This document shows positions 32,148 through 37,673 of a DNA stretch of 37,673 nt, one piece after another (the stretch's first letter is position 1; each line of letters opens with the position of its first letter). The DNA comes from a virus. The notes under the pieces were generated by a model. It saw nothing but the letters and a program-made list of their open reading frames with translations, ran no database searches and was not told the origin of the DNA. The position numbers were made by a program, and so were the translations under genes. The DNA is taken from positions 1 through 37,673 of the IMG/VR virus record IMGVR_UViG_3300042518_001378; one strand, written 5' to 3'.

Positions 32148-32178
32148 TTTGGCCTCCTTGGTTGATTGGGTTGAGTTG

Positions 32179-32193
32179 GTATCAGTCGAAACT
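32179..32193 (-). repeat. 15-bp dispersed repeat, copy f
   Basis: GTTTCGACTGATACC, 31 bases before the capsid start; the same TCG variant as the two in-frame copies in the polyvalent gene. Confidence 0.85.
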
Positions 32194-32296
32194 GATGGTT
32201 TTTCTGCTCCCTTCGCTTTTCCGAGTGTCCCGTGAGGGGTCAGCGGCGGCGGGTATTAGGGAGCAGGCTCAACGAGGAGGTGTCTGCTCTGACGAA

Positions 32297-32315
32297 GGAG
32301 TGTGTAGCACACTCC
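32297..32315 (-). other. Strong hairpin between the tRNA and the capsid gene
   Basis: Perfect 8-bp stem GGAGTGTG/CACACTCC with a 3-base loop. No U-run follows on the minus strand, so it may be a processing or stability element of the scaffold-tRNA-capsid mRNA. It sits next to repeat copy g; the remaining ~100 bases of this gap, up to copy f, show no gene. Confidence 0.55.
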
Positions 32316-32318
32316 GTG

Positions 32319-32333
32319 GTATCAGTCAAAAAT
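32319..32333 (-). repeat. 15-bp dispersed repeat, copy g
   Basis: TTTTTGACTGATACC (first base differs) immediately after the 3' end of the tRNA. It is the only clear copy followed by no start codon nearby. Confidence 0.75.
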
Positions 32334-32404
32334 TAGCGGGGCCGAGAATCGAACTCGGGATTCCAGATTATGAAACTGGTGTGATGCCTCTTCACTACCC
32401 CGCA
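32334..32404 (-). tRNA. tRNA with anticodon CAT (Met or lysidine-type Ile), initiator-like acceptor stem
   Basis: A 71-base cloverleaf is seen: acceptor TGCGGGG/CCCCGCT with discriminator A, D-arm GTGA/TCAC with loop AGAGGCA, anticodon arm CCAGT-TTCATAA-TCTGG, variable loop AATC, and T-arm CCGAG-TTCGATT-CTCGG. Base pair 1-72 is a T/T mismatch and the rest of the stem (GCGGGG) equals that of bacterial initiator tRNA. The bottom anticodon-stem pair is also T/T, and the three G-C pairs typical of initiators are missing. CCA is not encoded. It is located between scaffold and capsid genes. Confidence 0.8.
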
Positions 32405-32409
32405 GATTT

Positions 32410-33279
32410 TCATCCTTGCTTGAGCAAGGAGGTGACAAGCGCGGCGGCTTCGCGGTCGCCTTCCATGTAGCGTTTGTGCCAAGTGTTGTCGGGGTTCGAC
32501 ATGATGTCCTTGGCGCGGGCCGCGCCGGTCATAAACTCGGTGCCGCCCATGGAGCGACCGACCTTGTCCTCACTCATCATTTGCGCCATGCGAACGAATC
32601 CACGCACGACTTCGGGATCACTGAACCCATGCGAGTTCGCATCGACCCCGGCGATCTTCGCGGCCTGCTTGGCGAGTCCGATGTTCTTTCCGAAATCATT
32701 TCCCCATTCCTTTTGCAAGGTCGCCACGGCCTCGGTGCGTTGCTTCTCGTAGGTGGCTTGGATCGCCTCCAGCTTGAACATCTCGGTCTTCGCGTGTTGC
32801 GTGACGAGTTCCTTCATGGCCGAGGGCGGGATGCCGTGCTTGTGAGCGATCTCGGCATAGGGCTTCGCCATGTCGTCGCTCCATGTCATGCCCTCGGGGA
32901 GTGCCTCGGGAGCGAACTTGTATTCCTCCAGCGACTCGGGAACGCCCATGGCGCGGCGGAAGGCAGAGACTTCCTCGGGCGAGGATTTCTCGTTGGGAAC
33001 GCCGAGCTTTTTCCCGATCAGCGCATTCGCATTCGCGAGCGCCTTCGCCATGTCGGGCACGCTCTTGTATTTCGCGAGGGTGTCCTTGTAGGCGGCGGAA
33101 TCCTCCGGGAGGTTGTTAGTCCATCCTTCTCCGAAGGTGCCGTCTGGGTTGACCCAGCCGGTTGAGGGTTGCGTGGTGGTGGTGTTCGTCTCCGAAGCGG
33201 CGGGCGCTGCGGCGTTGGTGCTGTCGGCTCCTGTGTCGAGCAGACTCTGCTCGGAGGAGGTATCGATGGTGTCTTCCAT
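32410..33279 (-). CDS. Scaffold protein
   Basis: 289 residues just upstream of the capsid gene. The N-terminus is disordered and acidic (Ser/Thr/Asn-rich), followed by GTFGEGWTNNLPED, FREAMGVPES-type sequence (FRRAMGVPESLEEYKF), KHGIPPSAMKELV and LQKEWGNDFGKNIGLAKQA. The C-terminus is NPDNTWHKRYMEGDREAA. This is the usual make-up of podovirus scaffolding proteins: charged, helical, with a short C-terminal helix-turn-helix that docks on capsid protein. No Shine-Dalgarno is present; repeat copy h ends four bases before the ATG. Confidence 0.82.
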   Translation of the reverse strand: MEDTIDTSSEQSLLDTGADSTNAAAPAASETNTTTTQPSTGWVNPDGTFGEGWTNNLPEDSAAYKDTLAKYKSVPDMAKALANANALIGKKLGVPNEKSSPEEVSAFRRAMGVPESLEEYKFAPEALPEGMTWSDDMAKPYAEIAHKHGIPPSAMKELVTQHAKTEMFKLEAIQATYEKQRTEAVATLQKEWGNDFGKNIGLAKQAAKIAGVDANSHGFSDPEVVRGFVRMAQMMSEDKVGRSMGGTEFMTGAARAKDIMSNPDNTWHKRYMEGDREAAALVTSLLKQG

Positions 33280-33283
33280 AAAT

Positions 33284-33298
33284 GGTATCAGTCAAAAC
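33284..33298 (-). repeat. 15-bp dispersed repeat, copy h
   Basis: Exact GTTTTGACTGATACC, ending four bases before the scaffold ATG and starting six bases after the stop of the 57-residue gene. Confidence 0.85.
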
Positions 33299-33304
33299 TG
33301 CGCG

Positions 33305-33478
33305 TCAGTTTTCGACCGGGTGGTAACCGAGATGGGTCGAGCGTCCGGCGTAGGCTTTCTGAAATTCCTCGGGCGCGTAGTCGCGCAGCCACTCAACGAG
33401 GGCGATGGTTTTGTCGCCGAGCATGGGGTCCATTTCGGGGCGTGGCGGGATGTCGTCTTGTTTGGATTTCTTGCTCAT
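33305..33478 (-). CDS. Small protein (57 residues), virion module
   Basis: Starts with an ATGA overlap with the Bbp19-like stop (MSKKSKQDDIPPRPEMDP) and ends GYHPVEN. It has a short helical middle (ALVEWLRDYAPEEFQKAY). The tight overlap and position between Bbp19-like and scaffold genes support it as a real gene. Function unknown. Confidence 0.6.
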   Translation of the reverse strand: MSKKSKQDDIPPRPEMDPMLGDKTIALVEWLRDYAPEEFQKAYAGRSTHLGYHPVEN

Positions 33479-33771
33479 TTTTTCACTTTGCGTTTGGGAG
33501 TCTCGATGTCGCCGTCTGCGATGACCGGCCTGCGGAGGACCGATTCGATGTGAAGGACGACACCGCGCTGGCCATCGCGAAGGGCGGCGACCACAGGGTT
33601 GAAATCGTAACCAGGCAGGAAGACTTGGCTTTCGGTGGCGAACTGCGCCTTGAGGTCGGCGATGACCGCTTGGCCTTCCTTGGTGCTGAACACACGATGG
33701 TAGGCGTTGGTCGTCTTCTGGCGCTCACGCTCGCGCCGAAGGGCGGCGGCTTTGTCCTCGGGAGCCATCAC
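33475..33771 (-). CDS. Bbp19-like virion-associated protein
   Basis: 98 residues. FSTKEGQAVIADLKAQFATE, followed by DFNPVVAALRDGQRGVVLHI, matches the pattern of Bbp19-like phage proteins (F-x-T-x-E-G...L, then a D..xxxR-x-G-x-R-x-V-x-x-x-I helix). Such proteins lie right after the portal gene in podoviruses and are thought to be virion-associated. The C-terminal tail is basic (TPKRKVKK). Confidence 0.7.
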   Translation of the reverse strand: MMAPEDKAAALRRERERQKTTNAYHRVFSTKEGQAVIADLKAQFATESQVFLPGYDFNPVVAALRDGQRGVVLHIESVLRRPVIADGDIETPKRKVKK

Positions 33772-35438
33772 GCTTGTCCCATCATGCCGGGGAGCATCCC
33801 GGCGAGTGCGGAGTCCTGCTTCACGCTGCCAGCTTTGCCGAGGGCGCTTGCGGCCTGCTCCATCTGCTGCGCCTGCATGGCTTGCTGTTGAGCTTGGGCG
33901 CGGGCGGCTCGTTGCTGCGCGACCATTTCCTCCTCCATGAGCCAGCGGGCGGGAAGACCATCGTTCCTCGCCATGTCGCGGCAGATTTCATCGAAATCAA
34001 AGTTGTCGAGCATCTCGGGCTTGATCTGCACATAGGGCAGAAGCATCTCGCTGGTTCGGATGAATGCGGCGTTTTCGAGACTCTTGATCGCGAGGGCGAT
34101 TCGGGAGTTGTAGGCGACATCCGGTTCGGGGATGTAACCGACCATCGTGAGTTGTTGGGGTGGGGGAGGGAACTTGCCAGCGCGGGCGAGGATCGCAAAG
34201 ACCCGGCGAAGGAGCGGATTGAATAGCTCCGTGGTGAGACGCGCAAAGGTCGGTGAAAACTGGATGAGCTTCTCGCTCGCTCGCTCGGCGACTTCGCGGG
34301 CGGTCATCTGCTTTTGCAACTGCGCGAACATCTGGAAGAGATCGACATGGAAGGCTTCGTTGATCGCCTTGCGTTTTTGCTCGGCCCGCTCGACGCCGAT
34401 GTCGTAGCGCCCATTGGTTCCCCATTCCCGTGGTGTGGCGTTGGGGTTGTTCGGATCGAAATAGGTCACGCCCCCGGCGCGGAGGTCGATGTCTCCATCG
34501 AATCCGGCAGGGATCAGAATGCGAGGGAACGCATGAATCTCGGCGAGCGAGTCGAGTTGCTTTTCGAGAAAATTAAGCTGCTTGCACTCTGGCAGCGCGG
34601 TCCACGATGGCGAGTAGCCGTAGCATTCGGAATTCTTCCACTTGAGATAGCGGGTGACGAAAAACGGTTGCTCATCGAACCCCGAGGACAGGAAGACATG
34701 TTTCGATGCCTTGTCCACATACACGCTGGCGTAGGGTTTGTTTGCGCCATCGCGCTTGCCCATTTCAATCTCACCCGGACCACGGGGAGCGATGAGATGG
34801 ACGCACGCGAACTTGCGGTTGGAGTTGGGCTTCTCCAGTTCCTTCTTCATCGAGTCGGTCAAGTTCTCGACGCCGAACTTGAGCGCGGCCTGCCGTGCCG
34901 TCATCTCATACTCGCGAGAGAGCGTATCCACATAGCCTTCGTCGTCCTCGGAGATCGCGAACGATCCGAGATCGAGCTTCGTGAAATTTAGGGAATTGTT
35001 CTTCCCGGCTTCGACCAGAATTGCCGCCGTGCCGAACGCGCCACGGTCCAGATAGAGTTCGTGAATTTCGGTGTAGAAATTCGACCGGCTGAGTTCGGCC
35101 TGCATGACCTCGGTGCAACGCTTGAACCATTGCTCGATCTCGTCCTCGCTCTCCATCGCCTTCGGCGGTTCCAAGCTGAACCACCGGCTTTCGAGCGGCG
35201 TCATCCATGAGAGTTGGCCATTGGCCAGAATCATGTTCGCCCGCACCGCAGTGGCGTCGAAGAGTTGCGCCTCGTCTTCGGTGGACGGCGAGGTCGTCTG
35301 CGTGAACATCGTCGCCTTCCGGGGCATCACATACTTCGCGATGTCCTCCCAGAGCGATTCCCATGTGGCCCGCTGATGCACTAGTTCCGCATGGCGCTGC
35401 AAAACCTTGTCGGCGAGTTCGGGATTTTTTCCGGTCAT
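33768..35438 (-). CDS. Portal protein (T7-like head-tail connector)
   Basis: 556 residues. WESLWEDIAKYVMPRKATMF, then DEAQLFDATAVRANMILANG and WMTPLESRWFSLEPP, are typical of T7-like portals. The middle has YLDRGAFGTAAILVE and a VSREYEMTARQAALKFG-like stretch, then HAFPRILIPAG; near the C-terminus are KAINEAFHVDLFQMF, MTAREVAERASEKL and PTFARLTTELFNPLLRRVF. A Gln/Ala-rich tail (RAARAQAQQQAMQAQQMEQA) follows, as in the crown and barrel of such portals. It forms the dodecameric DNA entry vertex. Repeat copy i ends two bases before the ATG, and no ribosome site is seen. Confidence 0.9.
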   Translation of the reverse strand: MTGKNPELADKVLQRHAELVHQRATWESLWEDIAKYVMPRKATMFTQTTSPSTEDEAQLFDATAVRANMILANGQLSWMTPLESRWFSLEPPKAMESEDEIEQWFKRCTEVMQAELSRSNFYTEIHELYLDRGAFGTAAILVEAGKNNSLNFTKLDLGSFAISEDDEGYVDTLSREYEMTARQAALKFGVENLTDSMKKELEKPNSNRKFACVHLIAPRGPGEIEMGKRDGANKPYASVYVDKASKHVFLSSGFDEQPFFVTRYLKWKNSECYGYSPSWTALPECKQLNFLEKQLDSLAEIHAFPRILIPAGFDGDIDLRAGGVTYFDPNNPNATPREWGTNGRYDIGVERAEQKRKAINEAFHVDLFQMFAQLQKQMTAREVAERASEKLIQFSPTFARLTTELFNPLLRRVFAILARAGKFPPPPQQLTMVGYIPEPDVAYNSRIALAIKSLENAAFIRTSEMLLPYVQIKPEMLDNFDFDEICRDMARNDGLPARWLMEEEMVAQQRAARAQAQQQAMQAQQMEQAASALGKAGSVKQDSALAGMLPGMMGQA

Positions 35439-35440
35439 TT

Positions 35441-35455
35441 GGTATCAGTCAAAAC
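35441..35455 (-). repeat. 15-bp dispersed repeat, copy i
   Basis: Exact GTTTTGACTGATACC, two bases before the portal ATG, filling the gap to the upstream stop. Confidence 0.85.
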
Positions 35456-35459
35456 TGAA

Positions 35460-35801
35460 TCAACCGAGGGTCGAGTAGCCGGTCGTAATGGGAGCCTGCG
35501 AGGATTCCCCGGCGAGGATGGATTTCTTCATGCCCTTGCGCCTCAAGATTTCTTTTTCTATGTCATCCTGCGGTGAGCCGGGGTCAACCTGCGCCCCCGG
35601 AGCAGGGGCGTTAGCAGCCATTTGCATGATCATGCTTTCGCGATCTTTTCGTTGCTCTTCGGCTTGTCTTTTTGCCTCGGCGATTTGCTCGTCACGAATT
35701 TTTTTATCTTCTGCGGCTCGCGCCAGCATGGCTGCGTTATCTTTAGCCGCCTGCTCTTTTTCGGCCTTGCTCGGGCCTTTATTTCCTCCTCCTCCATACA
35801 T
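35460..35801 (-). CDS. Small charged virion-module protein
   Basis: 113 residues. Gly-rich start (MYGGGGNKGPSKAEKEQ), a long charged helix (AEDKKIRDEQIAEAKRQ to EQRKDRESMIMQMA), a Pro/Ala linker, and a C-terminus (RRKGMKKSILAGESSQ, STLG) like that of small proteins next to podovirus portals (RRGRxxTILTxG). Probably a virion or assembly component. The exact role is unknown. Confidence 0.65.
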   Translation of the reverse strand: MYGGGGNKGPSKAEKEQAAKDNAAMLARAAEDKKIRDEQIAEAKRQAEEQRKDRESMIMQMAANAPAPGAQVDPGSPQDDIEKEILRRKGMKKSILAGESSQAPITTGYSTLG

Positions 35802-35819
35802 CGTGTTGTTTTCCTTTCT

Positions 35820-36263
35820 TTAGTTAATGTCGTAGGTTCTGCATTTGTCGGCGCAATTTGCCATGTGCGAAAATCCGCCAATAATAAAAGCAACTCCGAG
35901 ATAAATATCGATGTCTCCACACCTCACTACTTGCGCTCGGACCTTGTCGTCGTGGTCCCCTTTATCTAGCGAATCCCCAACACGCCAACGACAACACGCA
36001 GACACAATGAGAGGGTATAAAAAGGTTTTGTTCTTAAGGAAAAACTTATTGCAAACGAGACTCTCAACAAAAAGTGCCAGCACCTCGCTGGATTCGTCAC
36101 TTGTTGCGATCCTGTCTTTATCCACGCAGTCGTCGATGAAGTGCGTGAACGACCAGAATGCTTTCATCCAATGCAAAGCATCTGAATTGCCATTGGCAAT
36201 TTCTTCCATGAGCAAAAATGCTTCTGGATTTTTTTGAATTTCTGCTTCGCTGTCGCAATACAT
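35820..36263 (-). CDS. DDxxD-motif phage protein of unknown function (AT-richer gene)
   Basis: 147 residues from the ATG at 36263 (a TTG at 36269 would add two). All-helical. FLLMEEIANGN, HWMKAFWSFTHFIDDCVDKD, an ESLVCNKFF stretch, LYPLIVSACCRWRVGDSL and CGDIDIYLGVAFIIGG match a small family seen in podovirus genomes (pattern FIDDxxDxD...L...N..F...L.PL......W, from memory). The DDxxD cluster could bind metal, but no catalysis is known. The gene and its upstream gap are clearly AT-richer than their neighbours, suggesting a recent arrival. It has seven cysteines in 147 residues, unusual for a virion-module gene. Confidence 0.62.
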   Translation of the reverse strand: MYCDSEAEIQKNPEAFLLMEEIANGNSDALHWMKAFWSFTHFIDDCVDKDRIATSDESSEVLALFVESLVCNKFFLKNKTFLYPLIVSACCRWRVGDSLDKGDHDDKVRAQVVRCGDIDIYLGVAFIIGGFSHMANCADKCRTYDIN

Positions 36264-36298
36264 GGCCAATGTTTTCGCACAAATTAAAATTTTGGCAA

Positions 36299-36313
36299 AA
36301 AATTGACTGATAC
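36299..36313 (+). repeat. 15-bp dispersed repeat, copy j (opposite orientation)
   Basis: AAATTGACTGATACC on the plus strand, upstream of the DDxxD gene; the last 12 bases match the consensus. It is the only copy oriented against transcription. Confidence 0.55.
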
Positions 36314-36319
36314 CTTAGA

Positions 36320-37642
36320 TCACCGCCGCACCTTTCCGAATCCCCCGCCTCGGAATCCTGCCATGACTCGGGTTGCTTCATGCCGCTCGGCCTTGCGCGG
36401 GATCGCGCTGCGGTCGATGACCATGCCTCGCTTGATAGCTTGGTGCGAGAGGCTGAATGCATCGCAGAAGTGGGATGACCAATCATGCACCGGCACATCT
36501 TTGATCGTGACGCCATCGCGTTCCTCCTTGGAGTGGTAGGCGTCGAGCGCCTCGATGCCATCCGCGCAACCGGCCTCGTTGATGTGAATGCGCGGGAACG
36601 CATCGTTGGCGAGGTTGATGCCATCCCAAACGCTGATCTGCCGTGGCACAGGAACCACGCCGGTCAGCCCGCTGCGACCGAGCGCCTCCTGCCAGAGTCC
36701 TCCCACTTCCGCTGCGGCGTCATGCGGGATGTAATGCCCGCCGTAGCCGTATTGGCGATCCTTGAGCCTCGCCGCCCAGTCCGCAGGGGTCTTGCATTCA
36801 TCGGACCCGGAAAGGGATTCCAGATAGTTGATGCGGTCGCCGACCATCTGCCAAATCCAGACCTTTTGATTCAGCGGAGCGCCCACATCCCAGCTTGTGT
36901 AAGTCGGGAGTTCTTTGAACCACAGGATGTCGTTTGTGACCCGCTTCTCGGCTCGGGCCTTTTCCAGACTGCGAACATAGATCGCGCCCGGGCGACCAAT
37001 GTTGAAACTGCACTCGTATTCCTGCTGGTAGGCATTTTCCGTGGTGCCACGACGGATGTCGGTGAGTTCCTCCTCGGGAATGATGTGGCTCTCGCTCGCC
37101 TTGAGCATGAGCGTGAACCACTCGTTGTCCGCACACGCCCGGTTCCACATCTTCCAGAAAATGTTTCGCCCCTTCGGCGTTCCCACCCATGTCGCCCAGC
37201 CTTGGTAGTCGGTGAGTGTGGGTCGGATGACATTGTCCCATGCCGCTGGGTCGAGGTCGGCGGCCTCGTCCATCACGACCCCATCGAGATAGATTCCGCG
37301 AAGGCGCTCGTAGGCTTCGCCCGAGTAGAGCCGGATCGTGGCCTCGTTGTGAAAGGTGATCGCGAGATCGGCCTTGTTGATGACCACGCCGGGGATTTGC
37401 GAGGTGAACTGGACAAGGTATTTCCAAGCGATGTCCTTCGCCTGCTCGCGGGTCGGAGCCACATAGGCGTAGCGGAGGGGCGGTCCGCTGCGCTTGTGCG
37501 AGAGCGCCTTGGCGATGAGGTCTTGGATGCAGACGAACGATTTCCCAGCACGGCGATGCAGCACCATCACCGACCAGCGTTGCGTCCGGTGCAGGTAGCT
37601 CGCCAACTGCGGGCGCGGGATGATGTCGATGTTAATGGCCAC
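36320..37642 (-). CDS. terL: Terminase large subunit
   Basis: 440 residues from a GTG at 37642 that overlaps the preceding stop by 9 bases. ATPase motor: Walker A HRRAGKS (29-35), an adenine-type loop YVAPTREQAKDIAW, Walker B GVVMDEA (121-127) and coupling motif WVGTPKGRN (152-160). Nuclease (RNase H-like) acidic residues: Asp252 in TSWDVG, Asp308 in YIPHDAA and Asp387/Asp394 in VHDWSSHFCDAF. It packages DNA into the procapsid and cuts concatemers. The usual partner, a small terminase, was not recognised; the gene fragment upstream is too short to judge. Confidence 0.92.
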   Translation of the reverse strand: MAINIDIIPRPQLASYLHRTQRWSVMVLHRRAGKSFVCIQDLIAKALSHKRSGPPLRYAYVAPTREQAKDIAWKYLVQFTSQIPGVVINKADLAITFHNEATIRLYSGEAYERLRGIYLDGVVMDEAADLDPAAWDNVIRPTLTDYQGWATWVGTPKGRNIFWKMWNRACADNEWFTLMLKASESHIIPEEELTDIRRGTTENAYQQEYECSFNIGRPGAIYVRSLEKARAEKRVTNDILWFKELPTYTSWDVGAPLNQKVWIWQMVGDRINYLESLSGSDECKTPADWAARLKDRQYGYGGHYIPHDAAAEVGGLWQEALGRSGLTGVVPVPRQISVWDGINLANDAFPRIHINEAGCADGIEALDAYHSKEERDGVTIKDVPVHDWSSHFCDAFSLSHQAIKRGMVIDRSAIPRKAERHEATRVMAGFRGGGFGKVRR

Positions 37643-37673
37643 CGATGCGGATGTTGATGTCCATGGCCCCGGC
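37634..37673 (-). CDS. 3' end of an upstream gene cut by the window edge
   Basis: An open frame enters from the right edge and ends GAMDINIRIGGH at TAA (37632-37634 on the plus strand), overlapping the terminase start. Only 12-13 codons are visible. It may be the end of a small terminase gene or, if the genome is circular, of the gene cut at base 1. Confidence 0.45.

Noticed and set aside
32194-32318. Hidden small gene between the hairpin and the capsid gene
   Set aside because: No start codon with a ribosome site and no open frame of useful length was seen; the stretch holds only the hairpin and repeat copies at its edges.
36485-37657. 390-codon plus-strand ORF over the terminase gene
   Set aside because: It is antisense to terminase, which has all its motifs in order on the minus strand.
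1-37673. CRISPR array or T7-type late promoters
   Set aside because: The dispersed 15-bp repeats are far apart with no regular spacing, so they are not a CRISPR array. They also lack the ~20-base form of single-subunit RNA polymerase promoters, and no such polymerase gene is present.

Overview
The window looks like an almost complete genome of a temperate, short-tailed (podovirus-type) phage. It carries a T7-like virion module together with an integrase, an attachment site, RecT recombination and a DnaB-based replication module. Every convincing gene lies on the minus strand, so the genome reads from right to left. The attachment site lies inside the window with phage genes on both sides. This suggests the free (attP) form rather than an integrated prophage bounded by host DNA. 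The host cannot be identified from the sequence alone. The DNA is fairly GC-rich, the attP carries the 3' part of a bacterial tRNA-Ser, and a lipoprotein of spanin type points to a Gram-negative host. A Verrucomicrobiota-like host is only a guess.

Right to left (transcription order). 37.67-35.8 kb: end of an unknown gene, terminase large subunit, an AT-richer gene with a DDxxD-like motif. 35.8-31.2 kb: small virion protein, portal, Bbp19-like protein, a 57-residue protein, scaffold, a tRNA(CAT) and the major capsid protein, followed by a terminator. 31.2-27.0 kb: three coupled genes that together hold six copies of the T7 gp11-like tail adaptor domain. 27.0-23.1 kb: fibre and adhesin genes and a small membrane protein. 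23.1-10.2 kb: gp12-like tail tube protein with inserted repeats, GNAT-like protein, gp14-like and gp15-like internal virion proteins, and a 2360-residue polyvalent ejection protein with ParB-like and phosphoribosyltransferase-like modules. 10.1-9.2 kb: holin candidate, lipoprotein/spanin candidate, CHAP-type endolysin. 9.15-9.06 kb: attP (tRNA-Ser 3' part) and a terminator. 8.9-7.0 kb: integrase, small basic protein, two overlapping ribbon-helix-helix genes with three copies of a 13-bp operator-like site, and an excisionase-like protein. 7.0-0 kb: two tiny membrane proteins, RecT annealase, Cas4/RecB-like exonuclease, two small proteins, C5 cytosine methyltransferase (with a nearly fully overlapping second frame), replication initiator-like protein, DnaB helicase, SSB-like protein, and a small gene running off the left edge.

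Most neighbours are coupled by ATGA or TAATG overlaps, so the genome is organised as a few long polycistronic units. No phage RNA polymerase, DNA polymerase, CI-like repressor or recognisable small terminase is present. The phage therefore probably relies on host transcription and host polymerase.

The most unusual features are: (1) six gp11-like adaptor domains split over three genes; (2) a dispersed 15-bp repeat (consensus GTTTYGACTGATACC), usually just upstream of start codons at module borders and also in frame on both sides of a ParB-like cassette; (3) the modular polyvalent protein with an AT-rich phosphoribosyltransferase insert; (4) two almost completely overlapping ~490-codon frames at the methyltransferase locus; (5) a tRNA(CAT) with an initiator-like acceptor stem.
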